Shown: positions 1 to 13,379, counted from the first letter of the stretch. The stretch: 64,000 bases of DNA from Staphylococcus gallinarum (GCF_000875895.1 NZ_JXCF01000026.1:1-64000), one strand, 5' to 3'. Notes: generated from the letters alone by a model not told the origin. A program made the numbers and translations.

Positions 1-498
1 GAAAATGTTGTTTATCAAGCCAATACAATTGCGGCAAGTATGGCGCAACAAACCGGCGGGGATTATACGACATTATACGTTCCTGATAATGTAAGTGAGA
101 CAACTTATAACACACTTATGTTAGAACCTTCAGTCATCCATACACTTGAAAAGATTAAAGAATCCAATATTACAATCCACGGCATTGGTGATGCGCTGAA
201 GATGGCGCGTAGACGTCAATCACCTAGTGAAGTTATAAATAAACTTCAACATCACAATGCCTCAGGAGAAGCATTTGGATATTATTTCGATGATCAAGGC
301 GATGTGGTTCATAAAGTGAAAACGATTGGACTACAATTAGAAGATCTTGAGTCGAAGAAGTTTATTTTTGCCGTAGCAGGGGGTAAATCAAAAGGAGAAG
401 CAATTAAAGCTTACCTATCAATTGCTCCTAAAAACACTGTATTAATTACAGATGAAGGTGCGGCTAGAGTTATTGCAAACAATAGTACTAAAAAGTGA
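1..498 (+). CDS. cggR: CggR/GapR central glycolytic gene regulator, C-terminal part
   Basis: The reading frame is open from base 1, so the gene begins outside the window and only about the last 165 residues are present. The remaining part matches the SorC/DeoR-type sugar-phosphate sensing domain: Gly-rich DYTTLYVPDN stretch, a GIGDALKMARRR segment and a closing FAVAGGKSKGEAI loop that holds the phosphosugar ligand in this family. CggR represses the gap operon and releases it when fructose-1,6-bisphosphate binds. It sits 40 bp upstream of gap in the same direction, the conserved Firmicute arrangement. Identification rests on residues plus position. Confidence 0.93.
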   Translation, partial: ENVVYQANTIAASMAQQTGGDYTTLYVPDNVSETTYNTLMLEPSVIHTLEKIKESNITIHGIGDALKMARRRQSPSEVINKLQHHNASGEAFGYYFDDQGDVVHKVKTIGLQLEDLESKKFIFAVAGGKSKGEAIKAYLSIAPKNTVLITDEGAARVIANNSTKK

Positions 499-511
499 TT
501 TCACTTTTTAA

Positions 512-1546
<1,035 letters not shown>

Positions 1547-1611
1547 TCATTAATGTCAAATTAATTTAGCAAGCCAGTGTGCTGTATTAAATTTTAGCAA
1601 TAGGCTTAGGA

Positions 1612-1650
1612 GTAAGCGGGGAGCACAAACGCTTCTCCGCTTATTTTACT
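1612..1650 (+). terminator. Hairpin in the gap-pgk gap
   Basis: An 11-12 bp stem (TAAGCGGGGAGC pairing with GCTTCTCCGCTTA) is followed by a T-rich stretch. It may be a leaky terminator or a processing site that lets gap mRNA outnumber pgk-eno mRNA, which is known for gap operons in Firmicutes. The function here is inferred from structure only. Confidence 0.6.
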
Positions 1651-1680
1651 TTATTGTTCCATTAAGAGGAGGAAGTTTAG

Positions 1681-2871
1681 ATGGCTAAAAAAATTGTATC
1701 TGACTTAGAATTAAAAGGTAAAACTGTACTTGTCCGCGCTGATTTTAACGTGCCGATGAAAGACGGAAAAATCACAAACGACAACCGTATCGTTCAAGCA
1801 TTATCAACTATCAAGTATATTATTGATGAAGGTGGAAAAGTTGTATTGTTCTCTCACTTAGGAAAAGTGAAAGAAGAAAGCGATAAAGCCGAATTAACTT
1901 TAAAACCTGTTGCAGAAGCTTTAACTGAAAAATTAGGTAAAGACGTTGTGTTTGTACCAGAAACACGCGGCGAACAACTTGAACAAGCTGTTAATAATCT
2001 TAAAGAAGGCGATGTATTATTAGTAGAAAATACACGTTTCGAAGATGTTGATGGCAAAAAAGAATCTAAAAATGATCCTGAATTAGGTAAATATTGGGCT
2101 TCACTTGGTGATGTTTTTGTAAATGATGCATTTGGTACAGCTCACCGTGAACATGCCTCAAACGTAGGTATTGCATCTAATTTAGAAACAGTTGCAGGTT
2201 TCTTAATGGAGAAAGAAATTAAATATATCGGCGGTGTTGTCGAAAATCCTGAGAAGCCAGTAGTAGCTATCCTTGGTGGAGCTAAAGTTTCTGACAAAAT
2301 TGGTGTCATCACTAATCTATTAAACATTGCAGATAAAGTACTTATTGGTGGCGGTATGTCATATACATTCTTCAAAGCACAAGGTAAAGAAATTGGTTTA
2401 TCTTTATTAGAAGAAGACAAAGTTGACTTTGCAAAAGACTTATTAGAACGTGCTGGAGATCAAATTGTATTACCAGTAGATTGTAAAGTCGCAAAAGAAT
2501 TCTCAAACGATGCTGAAATTACAGAAGTTTCAGTTGATGACATCCCTGCAGATCAAGAAGCGATGGATGTTGGACCTAAAACAGTTGAACTATTTAAAGA
2601 ACAACTTCAAGGCGCACATACAGTTGTATGGAATGGACCTATGGGAGTGTTTGAATTAAGTAATTTCGCTAAAGGTACAATTGGTGTTTGTGAAGCAATT
2701 GCAGGACTTAAAGATGCTAATACAATCATTGGTGGTGGCGATTCAGCTGCAGCTGCGATTTCTTTAGGTTATGCTGATGATTTCAGTCACATTTCAACAG
2801 GTGGCGGTGCATCATTAGAATATCTAGAAGGTAAAGAATTACCTGGCGTAGTAGCAATCGCTGATAAATAA
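1681..2871 (+). CDS. pgk: Phosphoglycerate kinase
   Basis: Transfers phosphate from 1,3-bisphosphoglycerate to ADP, giving ATP and 3-phosphoglycerate. The protein is 396 residues, the normal length. VRADFNVPM near residue 20 is the substrate-binding signature, and the C-terminal [10 protein letters not shown] loop binds nucleotide. The Shine-Dalgarno GAGGAGG precedes the ATG. It is the second enzyme of the operon, 134 bp after gap, with tpiA following after 83 bp. Confidence 0.98.
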   Translation: MAKKIVSDLELKGKTVLVRADFNVPMKDGKITNDNRIVQALSTIKYIIDEGGKVVLFSHLGKVKEESDKAELTLKPVAEALTEKLGKDVVFVPETRGEQLEQAVNNLKEGDVLLVENTRFEDVDGKKESKNDPELGKYWASLGDVFVNDAFGTAHREHASNVGIASNLETVAGFLMEKEIKYIGGVVENPEKPVVAILGGAKVSDKIGVITNLLNIADKVLIGGGMSYTFFKAQGKEIGLSLLEEDKVDFAKDLLERAGDQIVLPVDCKVAKEFSNDAEITEVSVDDIPADQEAMDVGPKTVELFKEQLQGAHTVVWNGPMGVFELSNFAKGTIGVCEAIAGLKDANTIIGGGDSAAAAISLGYADDFSHISTGGGASLEYLEGKELPGVVAIADK

Positions 2872-2942
2872 TACACGCAACTCATAACTGAGAAACTTTG
2901 ATTAAAGGGCTGTTACAGATTTAATCATAATTTAACTAATAG

Positions 2943-3716
<774 letters not shown>

Positions 3717-3717
3717 T

Positions 3718-5238
3718 ATGGCAAAACAACCAACTGCATTAATTATTTTAGATGGTTTTGCAAATAGAGAAAGTGAGCATGGCAATGCCGTAAAACTAGC
3801 TAACAAACCCAATTTTGACCGTTACTACAGTAACTACCCAACAACTCAAATCGAAGCAAGTGGCTTAGATGTTGGTCTTCCAGAAGGACAAATGGGTAAT
3901 TCAGAAGTTGGACACATGAATATTGGTGCTGGACGTGTTGTTTATCAAAGTTTAACTCGTATCAATAAATCAATTGAAGACGGCGATTTCTTTGACAATG
4001 GCGTATTAAATAATGCAATGCAACATGTTAAAGATAATAATTCAGGACTACATGTCTTTGGTTTATTATCAGACGGTGGAGTTCACAGTCACTATAAACA
4101 TTTATTTGCTATTTTAGAATTAGCGAAACAACAAGGTGTAGAAAAAGTTTATGTTCACGGTTTCTTAGATGGACGTGACGTAGATCAAAAATCTGCCTTG
4201 AAATATATTGAAGAAACAGAAGCTAAATTCAAAGAAATTGGCATTGGTCAATTCGCTTCTATCTCAGGTCGTTATTACGCAATGGACCGTGATAAACGTT
4301 GGGATAGAGAAGAAAAAGCTTATAATGCTATTCGCAACTTTGGTGGTGAAAAATTCGATTCTGCTAAAGCAGGTGTAGAAGCAAACTATGCTAAAGATTT
4401 AACAGATGAATTTGTTGAACCATTCGTTGTAGCTGATCAAAATGATGGTGTGAATGACGGAGATGCAGTTATCTTCTTCAACTTCAGACCAGATAGAGCA
4501 GGACAACTTTCTGAAATTTTCACAGATAAGGCATTTGATGGATTCAAAGTTGACCGTGTAAATGACTTATACTATGCTACTTTCACTAAATACAATGATA
4601 ATGTAGACGCTGAAATTGTGTTTGAAAAAGTTGATCTAACAAATACGATTGGTGAAGTTGCGCAGAACAATGGCTTAAAGCAATTACGTATTGCTGAAAC
4701 AGAGAAATTCCCACATGTAACTTACTTTATGAGTGGTGGTAGAAATGATGAGTTCGAAGGTGAGAGACGTCGTTTAATCGATTCTCCAAAAGTAGCAACT
4801 TATGATTTAAAACCAGAAATGAGTGCTTATGAAGTTAAAGATGCATTATTAGAAGAATTAGCTAAAGGTGATTTAGATTTAATTCTTTTAAACTTTGCTA
4901 ACCCTGACATGGTAGGTCATAGTGGAATGCTAGAACCAACAATCAAAGCGATTGAAGCTGTTGATGAATGTCTTGGAGAAGTTGTAGATAAAATTATCGA
5001 AATGGGTGGACAAGCGATTATTACTGCTGACCATGGTAACTCAGATATGGTCCTAACAGATGATGATCAACCAATGACTACGCATACAACAAATCCGGTA
5101 CCAGTCATCGTTACTAAAGATGGATTAACATTGAGAGAAACGGGAAGATTAGGAGATTTGGCCCCAACATTATTAGACTTATTAAATGTTGAGCAACCAG
5201 AAGATATGACTGGTGAATCACTAATTAACCATGAATAA
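3718..5238 (+). CDS. gpmI: 2,3-bisphosphoglycerate-independent phosphoglycerate mutase
   Basis: Converts 3-phosphoglycerate to 2-phosphoglycerate with two manganese ions. The start is set at [14 protein letters not shown] (506 residues). An in-frame ATG 36 bp upstream lies inside tpiA and lacks family similarity. The metal-bound serine nucleophile is in [15 protein letters not shown], and the second metal site is in TADHGNSD near the C terminus. Alkaline phosphatase superfamily fold. The ribosome binding sequence (GGAAGG) lies within the end of tpiA. Confidence 0.97.
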   Translation: MAKQPTALIILDGFANRESEHGNAVKLANKPNFDRYYSNYPTTQIEASGLDVGLPEGQMGNSEVGHMNIGAGRVVYQSLTRINKSIEDGDFFDNGVLNNAMQHVKDNNSGLHVFGLLSDGGVHSHYKHLFAILELAKQQGVEKVYVHGFLDGRDVDQKSALKYIEETEAKFKEIGIGQFASISGRYYAMDRDKRWDREEKAYNAIRNFGGEKFDSAKAGVEANYAKDLTDEFVEPFVVADQNDGVNDGDAVIFFNFRPDRAGQLSEIFTDKAFDGFKVDRVNDLYYATFTKYNDNVDAEIVFEKVDLTNTIGEVAQNNGLKQLRIAETEKFPHVTYFMSGGRNDEFEGERRRLIDSPKVATYDLKPEMSAYEVKDALLEELAKGDLDLILLNFANPDMVGHSGMLEPTIKAIEAVDECLGEVVDKIIEMGGQAIITADHGNSDMVLTDDDQPMTTHTTNPVPVIVTKDGLTLRETGRLGDLAPTLLDLLNVEQPEDMTGESLINHE

Positions 5239-5336
5239 TTAACAGGACTAACTTATAGAAATTTCAAGATGTTCTGTGACTTTAATTTTATTTTAAAAAA
5301 TAGATTGAGGAATAGGACATCTTGCTAAATTTATAG

Positions 5337-6734
<1,398 letters not shown>

Positions 6735-6798
6735 TAAAGCTAAGATTTCATAAATGAGAGTTCACGCGCTTAAATTTAAGATTTAAATCTTAGACAAT

Positions 6799-6846
6799 AG
6801 AGGGTCGATTGAAATTTAAGGATTTCAATCGGCTCTCTTTATTTTT
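6799..6846 (+). terminator. Terminator of the glycolytic operon
   Basis: A 17-bp stem with two G-U pairs (arms 6799-6815 and 6822-6838) is followed by TTATTTTT. It lies 65 bp after the eno stop. The rest of the 6735-7048 gap holds only an AT-rich stretch and the promoter of the next gene. Confidence 0.9.
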
Positions 6847-6983
6847 GGTGATACGAAGTCGAATACAAATAGATTATTGTGTGTTTATGCATTATGTCGT
6901 ATTTATAGGTCAATCACTTTATTTCATTATTTATATAGAACTGATATCACTTTCAATTGAAGTTATATATGCTATTTAATTTA

Positions 6984-7012
6984 TTCATATTTTGGTCTGA
7001 AACTGATATAAT
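6984..7012 (+). promoter_or_regulatory. Candidate promoter for the membrane protein gene at 7049
   Basis: TTCATA and TATAAT with exactly 17 bp between them, 36 bp before the start codon. It follows the glycolytic terminator, so a new transcript is expected here. Confidence 0.6.
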
Positions 7013-7048
7013 TAAAGATGTAATATAAAGAAGGAGCACGAACTTATT

Positions 7049-7510
7049 ATGGAGGCAAAAGCAAAATCAAGGGAAACCAAGACTGCTCATATGATTGCTT
7101 ACTGTTCTTTAATTATCGCAATACTTTATGCAATACATTTATTTGTGATATTAGACGATAGTGTAGTTAAACAAATGTTAGCTAATAGTGGTCAACAGCC
7201 ATCAGAGAATGCGATTGGTACAATTAGAAATAGCTTTCAATTTACTGGCGTAATGTATATATTAGCTAATTTAGCTGGTGTGATTGCAATTTGGAATAGA
7301 CACACATATTTATGGTGGTTTATGTTTGCAGTATTTACATCACAAATATTATACAACTTAATTAATATAGGCTCAGTTTATGGTGCTATCTTAGATGTTA
7401 AGGGAACAATCAACATTTTCCCATTAACGATAGTATTAGTGATGTCATTATTATTAGCAATTTATATGTTTGTCGTTTCAGTAAAGCGTAAAAGTACATT
7501 TAATAGATAG
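7049..7510 (+). CDS. Conserved four-helix membrane protein
   Basis: A 153-residue integral membrane protein of unknown function. Four hydrophobic segments are seen near residues 13-32, 67-85, 89-108 and 118-142, with a basic C-terminal tail (SVKRKSTFNR). GAAGGAG precedes the ATG. A protein of this size occupies the same place between eno and secG in other staphylococci, so it is core genome rather than cargo. No catalytic motif is visible. Confidence 0.85.
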   Translation: MEAKAKSRETKTAHMIAYCSLIIAILYAIHLFVILDDSVVKQMLANSGQQPSENAIGTIRNSFQFTGVMYILANLAGVIAIWNRHTYLWWFMFAVFTSQILYNLINIGSVYGAILDVKGTINIFPLTIVLVMSLLLAIYMFVVSVKRKSTFNR

Positions 7511-7578
7511 AAGTTTGCTAAATTCAACGAACGTGTGATATAATGCGATTCGTATATAATGAATGGAGGACAATTTTC

Positions 7579-7812
7579 ATGCATACATTATTCATCATAC
7601 TTTTAATTATAGATTGTATTGCATTAATAACTGTTGTGTTACTCCAAGAAGGTAAAAGTAATGGACTTTCAGGTGCAATCAGTGGTGGCGCCGAACAGTT
7701 ATTTGGAAAACAAAAGCAACGCGGCATCGATTTATTCTTGCATAGATTAACAATTGTATTGTCTGTCATTTTCTTCTTGTTAATGTTAGGCATAAGTTAT
7801 TTGGGTATATAA
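7579..7812 (+). CDS. secG: Preprotein translocase subunit SecG
   Basis: SecG is the small membrane partner of SecYE that aids protein export. The 77-residue protein begins [24 protein letters not shown] lies seven bases upstream, which favours this start over an ATG 36 bp earlier. It has two membrane segments flanking the family loop [19 protein letters not shown]. It is followed at once by a terminator. Confidence 0.95.
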   Translation: MHTLFIILLIIDCIALITVVLLQEGKSNGLSGAISGGAEQLFGKQKQRGIDLFLHRLTIVLSVIFFLLMLGISYLGI

Positions 7813-7843
7813 GGTCCGACAATGTAAAAGTCGGGCTTTTTTA
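7811..7843 (+). terminator. secG terminator
   Basis: AAGGTCCGAC pairs with GTCGGGCTT around a nine-base loop and is followed by six Ts. A second small palindrome (TATAGAGT-agg-ACTCTATA, 7853-7871) lies just beyond and has no clear role. Confidence 0.85.
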
Positions 7844-7944
7844 TTTATAATGTATAGAGTAGGACTCTATATTGATTTGGTTTAGTAAATTAATAATTAT
7901 TAAAGTAATATTGATACAAGCATATGCGAAAGGATTGAATCACA

Positions 7945-8685
7945 ATGCAAATCAAACTACCAAAACCGTTCTTCTTTGAAGAAGGTCCTCGAGCTGTGTT
8001 ATTGTTACATGGTTTTACTGGGAATTCTGCAGATGTCCGTCAATTAGGTCGATTTTTACAGAAGAAGGGCTATACGAGCTATGCGCCACAATATGAAGGC
8101 CATGCCGCACCACCTGAAGAAATTCTCGAATCTAGCCCACATGTGTGGTATAAAGATGCATTAGATGGCTATGACTTTTTAGTTGAAAAGGGCTACGAAG
8201 AAATTGTTGTAGTAGGTTTATCTTTAGGCGGCTGTTTTGCGTTGAAATTAAGCTTAAATAGAGATGTAAAGGGTATTGTAACCATGTGTTCACCTATGTA
8301 TATTAAGACAGAAGGTGCTATGTTTGAAGGCGTCTTAGACTATGCACGTAATTTTAAAAAATACGAAGGCAAAGACCAAGACACAATTGAGTCAGAAATG
8401 GCTGCCTTTCATCCAACTGACACATTAAAAGAATTACAAGGTCAAATACAAGATGTACGTGATCATATAGATGAAGTTATGGATCCTCTATTAGTGATTC
8501 AAGCTGAACAAGATAAAATGATAAATACAGATTCTGCAAACATTATATACAACGAGAGCGAATCTGATGATAAAGCAATTAAATGGTATGCTAATTCTGG
8601 ACATGTAATTACAATAGATAAAGAAAAGGAATTAGTATTTGAAGATGTATATCAATTTTTAGAATCATTAGATTGGTCAAATTAA
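7945..8685 (+). CDS. est: Carboxylesterase, alpha/beta hydrolase
   Basis: A serine esterase of 246 residues acting on short acyl esters in the cytosol. The oxyanion-hole motif LLHGFTGNS is near residue 26, the nucleophile elbow GLSLGG near residue 92, the acid residue probably lies in [10 protein letters not shown] and the catalytic histidine in NSGHVI near the C terminus. It resembles the Est30-type thermostable carboxylesterases. The gene lies between secG and rnr as in other staphylococci and ends 36 bp before rnr. Confidence 0.93.
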   Translation: MQIKLPKPFFFEEGPRAVLLLHGFTGNSADVRQLGRFLQKKGYTSYAPQYEGHAAPPEEILESSPHVWYKDALDGYDFLVEKGYEEIVVVGLSLGGCFALKLSLNRDVKGIVTMCSPMYIKTEGAMFEGVLDYARNFKKYEGKDQDTIESEMAAFHPTDTLKELQGQIQDVRDHIDEVMDPLLVIQAEQDKMINTDSANIIYNESESDDKAIKWYANSGHVITIDKEKELVFEDVYQFLESLDWSN

Positions 8686-8721
8686 AATATAAACGTAGAA
8701 AATATAGAAAGGAGGGGCATA

Positions 8722-11100
8722 ATGAATTTAAAACAATCCATTGAAGAAATAATCAAACAACCAGATTATGAACCGATGTCAGTGTCTGATTTTCAAGATG
8801 CCTTAGGCTTAAGCAGTGCAGATTCATTTAGAGATTTAATTAAAGTACTTGTTGAACTAGAACAAGTTGGTCTAATTGAACGTACGAAGACAGATAGATA
8901 TCAACGTAAAGCATCTGCTAAGTCAAAAGAAACTAAATTGATTCGAGGAAAATTGAGTCAAAACAAAAAAGGATTTGCATTCTTACGTCCTGAAGATGAG
9001 GATATGGAAGATATTTTCATCCCACCAACCAAGATTAATCGTGCTATGGATGGCGACACCGTAACTGTTGAAATCCAGAATTCGAAAGGTGAGCATAAAG
9101 GTAAAGTAGAAGGCGAAGTAAAATCCATTGAAGACCACTCTGTAAAGCAAGTTGTTGGAACATACAGTGAAGCACGCCACTTCGGATTCGTATTACCAGA
9201 TGACAAACGTATCATGCAAGATATCTTTATTCCTAAAGGTCAAAATTTAGGTGCAGTTGATGGCCATAAAGTATTAGTACAAATTACTAAATATGCAGAT
9301 GGTACAGACAATCCTGAAGGTCATATTTCAGCAATACTCGGTCATAAAAATGACCCAGGCGTAGATATCTTATCTATTATTTATCAACATGGTATCGAAA
9401 TAGAGTTTCCAGATAATGTGTTAGCTGAGGCAAAAGCTGTACCAGAAGAAATCAATCCAAATGAAATAGAAGGTCGCAGAGATTTACGTGATGAACTTAC
9501 AATTACCATTGATGGCGCGGATGCAAAGGACCTGGATGATGCAATAAGCATTAAAAAGTTAAACAATGGTCACACACAATTGACTGTAAGTATTGCTGAC
9601 GTAAGCTACTACGTTCAAGAAGGCTCTGCATTAGATGAAGAAGCCTATAGTCGAGCAACTAGTGTATACCTTGTAGACCGTGTTATTCCAATGATTCCAC
9701 ATCGTTTAAGTAACGGAATCTGTTCATTAAATCCTGATGTAGACCGATTAACTCTAAGTTGTCAAATGGAATTGAATGAACGCGGAGAAGTTGTGAAACA
9801 CGAAATATTTGATAGTGTTATCCACTCTAATTATCGAATGACTTACGATGAAGTGAATGAAATTATTACCGATCAGAATGCAGCTACACGCAATCATTAT
9901 GCAGAAGTTACACCAATGCTCGATCTCGCACAAGATTTATCAAATCGATTAATTAACATGCGTAGACGTCGTGGAGAAATTGACTTTGATATTAATGAAG
10001 CAAAAGTATTAGTTGATAAAGATGGTATTCCAACTGAAGTTCAATTAAGACAACGCGGAGAAGGCGAAAGATTAATTGAATCATTTATGCTTGCAGCCAA
10101 TGAAACGATTGCAGAACACTTTAACAAATTAGACGTTCCGTTTATTTATCGTGTACATGAACAACCAAAATCAGATCGTTTACGTCAATTCTTTGATTTT
10201 ATAACTAATTTCGGACTTATGATTAAAGGTACTGGAGAGGATATCCATCCTTCAACATTACAGAAAATTCAACAAGAAGTTGAAGGTCAACCCGAACAAA
10301 TGGTTATCTCAACAATGATGCTACGCTCAATGCAACAAGCTAAATACGATGATATCAATTTAGGTCACTTTGGATTATCAGCTGAATACTATACACACTT
10401 CACTTCACCAATCCGTCGTTACCCTGATTTAATCGTGCATAGATTAATCCGTAAATACCTTATAGAAAAATCTATGGATAATAAGACTTTAAATAAATGG
10501 GAAGATATGCTGCCAGAAATTGCAGAACATACTTCACAACGTGAGCGTCGTGCCATTGAAGCAGAACGCGATACAGATGAACTGAAAAAAGCAGAGTATA
10601 TGATTCAACATTTAGGTGAAGAATACGAAGGTATCATCAGTTCAGTTGCCAATTTTGGTATGTTTATCGAATTGCCAAACACAATTGAGGGTATGGTCCA
10701 CGTGTCTAACATGACAGATGACTACTATCACTTTGATGAACGTCAAATGGCAATGATTGGAGAACGCCAAGCTAAAGTATTTCGCATCGGTGATCCAGTT
10801 AAGATCAAGGTCATAAACGTTGATGTAGATGAACGCATGATAGATTTCCAAATTGTAGGTATGCCATTACCTAAAAATAACGATCGCGCTAGTCAAAGAC
10901 CAGCGCGTGGTAAGACAATACAAGCAAAAACACGTGGTAAATCACTAGACAGCTCTAAAGACCAAAAGGGCAAAAAGCAAAACCAACGTAAAGGTAAAAA
11001 CCGTCGTAACAAAGAGAAACATAGTGATGGTAATACCAAACACAAACCTTTCTACAAAGACAAGAAAGTTAAAAGAAAAGCACGTAAAAAGAAAAAATAA
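8722..11100 (+). CDS. rnr: Ribonuclease R
   Basis: A processive 3'-5' exoribonuclease that degrades structured RNA and takes part in ribosome quality control with SmpB and tmRNA. The 792-residue order is winged-helix N terminus, cold-shock domains about 70-235, RNB catalytic domain about 250-600 with the aspartate cluster DGADAKDLDDAISI, an S1 domain about 625-705, and a lysine-rich tail, which in known RNase R binds structured RNA and SmpB-tmRNA. It lies immediately upstream of smpB and ssrA, a functionally sensible cluster. Confidence 0.97.
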   Translation: MNLKQSIEEIIKQPDYEPMSVSDFQDALGLSSADSFRDLIKVLVELEQVGLIERTKTDRYQRKASAKSKETKLIRGKLSQNKKGFAFLRPEDEDMEDIFIPPTKINRAMDGDTVTVEIQNSKGEHKGKVEGEVKSIEDHSVKQVVGTYSEARHFGFVLPDDKRIMQDIFIPKGQNLGAVDGHKVLVQITKYADGTDNPEGHISAILGHKNDPGVDILSIIYQHGIEIEFPDNVLAEAKAVPEEINPNEIEGRRDLRDELTITIDGADAKDLDDAISIKKLNNGHTQLTVSIADVSYYVQEGSALDEEAYSRATSVYLVDRVIPMIPHRLSNGICSLNPDVDRLTLSCQMELNERGEVVKHEIFDSVIHSNYRMTYDEVNEIITDQNAATRNHYAEVTPMLDLAQDLSNRLINMRRRRGEIDFDINEAKVLVDKDGIPTEVQLRQRGEGERLIESFMLAANETIAEHFNKLDVPFIYRVHEQPKSDRLRQFFDFITNFGLMIKGTGEDIHPSTLQKIQQEVEGQPEQMVISTMMLRSMQQAKYDDINLGHFGLSAEYYTHFTSPIRRYPDLIVHRLIRKYLIEKSMDNKTLNKWEDMLPEIAEHTSQRERRAIEAERDTDELKKAEYMIQHLGEEYEGIISSVANFGMFIELPNTIEGMVHVSNMTDDYYHFDERQMAMIGERQAKVFRIGDPVKIKVINVDVDERMIDFQIVGMPLPKNNDRASQRPARGKTIQAKTRGKSLDSSKDQKGKKQNQRKGKNRRNKEKHSDGNTKHKPFYKDKKVKRKARKKKK

Positions 11101-11122
11101 ATCAACAAAGAGGTGAAACTCA

Positions 11123-11587
11123 ATGCCAAAGAAAAAATCACCTGGAACATTAGCTGAAAATCGTAAAGCGAGACATGATTATATTATTGAGGACACGATT
11201 GAAGCGGGCATTGTGTTACAAGGGACAGAGATTAAATCCATTCGTCGTGGCAGTGCAAACTTGAAAGATAGTTACGCGCAAGTCAATCGCGGGGAAATCT
11301 ACCTTCAGAATATGCATATTGCACCATATGAAGAAGGTAATAGATTTAACCATGATCCACGTCGTTCACGTAAGCTACTTCTTCACAAACGTGAAATTAA
11401 CAAACTTGGTGACCAAACAAGAGAAGTGGGTTACTCAATCATCCCATTAAAACTTTATTTAAAACATGGCCACTGTAAAGTCTTACTTGGTGTTGCAAGA
11501 GGTAAGAAAAAATATGACAAACGCCAAGCATTGAAAGAAAAAGCAGTAAAACGTGATATAGATAGAGCAATGAAAGCCCGTTATTAA
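11123..11587 (+). CDS. smpB: SsrA-binding protein SmpB
   Basis: Binds the tRNA-like part of tmRNA and brings it to stalled ribosomes for trans-translation. The 154-residue protein shows the family signature: a beta-barrel beginning [35 protein letters not shown], and a basic C-terminal tail ([20 protein letters not shown]) that mimics the mRNA in the decoding centre. GAGGTGA precedes the ATG. It lies 22 bp after rnr and about 100 bp before its RNA partner. Confidence 0.97.
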   Translation: MPKKKSPGTLAENRKARHDYIIEDTIEAGIVLQGTEIKSIRRGSANLKDSYAQVNRGEIYLQNMHIAPYEEGNRFNHDPRRSRKLLLHKREINKLGDQTREVGYSIIPLKLYLKHGHCKVLLGVARGKKKYDKRQALKEKAVKRDIDRAMKARY

Positions 11588-11592
11588 GCGAA

Positions 11593-11626
11593 AATATTGC
11601 CAAAGGTCTCCATCTTTGGTAATATT
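11593..11626 (+). terminator. Hairpin between smpB and ssrA
   Basis: A 13-bp inverted repeat (AATATTGCCAAAG with CTTTGGTAATATT) follows the smpB stop by six bases. It has no strong U-run, so it could be a processing or stabilising hairpin rather than a true terminator. A second inverted repeat (GTGCTTTCTGA with TCAGAAAGTAC, about 11631-11673) lies before ssrA. Confidence 0.5.
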
Positions 11627-11691
11627 AAATGTGCTTTCTGAAATGTAAACACAGTGTTAACACATCAGAAAGTACATTAATTTCATATTAA

Positions 11692-12049
11692 GGGGACGTT
11701 CTTGGATTCGACAGGGGTCCCCCGAGCTAATTAAGCGTGTCGGAGGGTTGTCTCCGCAACAACACACACAGTTAATAATAACTGGCAAATCAAACAATAA
11801 TTTCGCAGTAGCTGCCTAATAGCACTCTGCATCGCCTAACTGCATCTCCTATGTGCAGTTAACGCGATTCAACCTTAAGTAGGATACGCTAGACACTGCC
11901 GTTTGAAGTCTGTCTAGAAGAGATGAATCAAACTAGTATGATGTTGGTTGTCTATCTCCTACCATCATGCGAAATTGATTGATAGACTACACACGTAGAA
12001 AGGTTAGTATCAGGACCTCTGGACGCGGGTTCAAATCCCGCCGTCTCCA
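11692..12049 (+). ncRNA. ssrA: Transfer-messenger RNA (tmRNA)
   Basis: The 5' end GGGGACG and the 3' end CGTCTCC-A form the tRNA-like acceptor stem, and GGTTCAAATCC is the T-arm. The tag reading frame at 11784-11819 encodes GKSNNNFAVAA then TAA; with the alanine charged on tmRNA this is the AGKSNNNFAVAA degradation tag of staphylococci. CCA is not encoded. The 3' terminal bases are the phage attachment core, and the gene is rebuilt intact after integration. Confidence 0.97.
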
Positions 12050-12051
12050 TA
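12036..12051 (+). repeat. attL core of the prophage
   Basis: TCCCGCCGTCTCCATA is repeated exactly at 60680-60695. The core covers the T-arm and acceptor stem of ssrA, so integration leaves tmRNA whole. The flanking base differs on both sides, fixing the core at 16 bp. Confidence 0.93.
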
Positions 12052-12055
12052 CATG

Positions 12056-12077
12056 AGCCTTTATATACAAGGCTTTT
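12056..12077 (+). terminator. Phage-supplied terminator for ssrA
   Basis: AGCCTT pairs with AAGGCT across an eight-base loop and is followed by TTT, starting seven bases after the tmRNA 3' end on the phage side of attL. It probably replaces the host terminator, which the insertion moved to 60738-60768. Confidence 0.6.
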
Positions 12078-12087
12078 AAGGCAGCAA

Positions 12088-12105
12088 GTGTCAAATATGT
12101 GTCAA
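12088..12105 (+). repeat. Left copy of a probable integrase arm-site repeat
   Basis: GTGTCAAATATGTGTCAA overlaps the stop codon of int. A 17/18 identical copy in the same orientation is at 60570-60587, about 110 bp inside attR. Paired repeats close to both att cores are typical arm-type binding sites of tyrosine integrases; the role is inferred. Confidence 0.65.
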
Positions 12106-13151
12106 GAGAATAATTCTCTGACACGTTGACCTTGCTCTTTTTTATGTTCATCTAGTAGATGAGAATACGTGTCGAGTGTAATTGATATGCTAGAGTGTCC
12201 TAAACGCTTGCTTATATATTCAACAGGAATTCCTTTAGAAAGTAAATACGATGTGTGAGTATGTCTGAGAACATAAGGGGTAATAGATTCATCTTTTAAT
12301 CCTATTTGTTTCTTTGCGAAATTAAAAGATTTTATTACAGCGTTGTGACTTAATTTGAATAATTTACCATCAACACGTTGTGGTTGTTTAGCGAGTTTGG
12401 ATTTAATTAATAAAATATCCTTAGTTGTTACTTCTACAAAACGATCGGCATTGCTTGTTTTTGTACCTCTCAAATGTATAATGCCTTCTTTACTATTTAA
12501 ATCGACACTTGTCATATTAATAGCATCACTATATCTTGCTCCTGTTATCCCTAAAATATATAGAAAAATATAACTCTGTTCTTCTCGAGATTTAAAATAT
12601 TCTAGCAATTTAAGATAATTGTCTATAGTTATATATTTTGTAGATTCTTCTTTGGCTTTTTTGGTCCCTTTAATATCAATTTGATAAGTAGGGTCCTTTT
12701 TTATATAGCCGTCATATACTGCGTCTCTCAGACAAGGTGATAAACAACCATTTATTTTTCTTACTGTTTCATCTGTACGTCCTTGACCAAAATCATTTAA
12801 GAATTTTTGATAATCAGTACGTTTAATATTGTTGATTAAGTATTTTTCACCAAACCATTCATTAAATAGTTTTAGTGAACGTTCATACCAATAGTATTGT
12901 TGTGAAGCAACGTGTTTTTTATTTTTAATCTCCATCCAATCTTTATAATATGCTTCAAAAGTTTTATTGTTCTCTAAGTTGTTTCCATCTTCTAAATCCC
13001 TGATTAATTGCTGCGCTGCATTCGTAGCCTCAGCTTTAGTTTTAAAACCAGACTTACGTTTTTTACCAGACTTAAAAGAGGGATGTTTAACATCATATTG
13101 CCATGATGTTGATGTTTTATTTTTACGTTTTGTCACTGTAAATGTCGACAT
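12102..13151 (-). CDS. int: Phage integrase, tyrosine recombinase
   Basis: Catalyses site-specific recombination between phage attP and the ssrA attB. The 349-residue protein has an N-terminal arm-binding domain (about 1-55), a SAM-like core-binding domain (about 60-160) and a catalytic domain with Arg206 (GITGARYSD), Arg296 (VLRHTHTSYL), His319 (LGHSS) and nucleophile Tyr329 (LDTYSHLL). The usual box II histidine is tyrosine (Tyr293), as in some phage integrases. Adjacent to attL, reading toward it. GAGGAAT precedes the ATG. Confidence 0.95.
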   Translation of the reverse strand: MSTFTVTKRKNKTSTSWQYDVKHPSFKSGKKRKSGFKTKAEATNAAQQLIRDLEDGNNLENNKTFEAYYKDWMEIKNKKHVASQQYYWYERSLKLFNEWFGEKYLINNIKRTDYQKFLNDFGQGRTDETVRKINGCLSPCLRDAVYDGYIKKDPTYQIDIKGTKKAKEESTKYITIDNYLKLLEYFKSREEQSYIFLYILGITGARYSDAINMTSVDLNSKEGIIHLRGTKTSNADRFVEVTTKDILLIKSKLAKQPQRVDGKLFKLSHNAVIKSFNFAKKQIGLKDESITPYVLRHTHTSYLLSKGIPVEYISKRLGHSSISITLDTYSHLLDEHKKEQGQRVRELFS

Positions 13152-13183
13152 TGTTATCGATTCCTCCTTAAAAAAGTAAAAAA

Positions 13184-13216
13184 AATAATAAGGGTAATAG
13201 AGTACCCTTATTTTAT
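13184..13216 (-). terminator. Hairpin upstream of int
   Basis: AATAAGGGTA pairs with TACCCTTATT and is flanked by T-rich or A-rich runs on both sides, so it could terminate either strand. It separates int from the small leftward genes, implying partial read-through or a separate int transcript. Confidence 0.6.
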
Positions 13217-13308
13217 TTCTTTTTTCGATCGTCTAAAATTCTTCGTGCAATACTGTAAATTACGTTTAGTACAATGTATTGAATAGCTTTTTTTACTAAT
13301 CTTTTCAT
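13213..13308 (-). CDS. Small basic amphipathic protein, 31 residues
   Basis: Begins MKRLVKKAIQYIVLNVIYSI and ends RRILDDRKKK. A perfect GGAGGTG Shine-Dalgarno lies six bases before the ATG, which supports translation. A central hydrophobic helix is flanked by basic ends. Its place between int and a regulator would suit an excision or recombination accessory protein, or a small membrane peptide. The function is unknown. Confidence 0.6.
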   Translation of the reverse strand: MKRLVKKAIQYIVLNVIYSIARRILDDRKKK

Positions 13309-13379
13309 TTTAAACACCTCCTTATAATTTTTATCTTTATTATATTCACTTACAATATCATCAACTTCCATCGTCTAAT

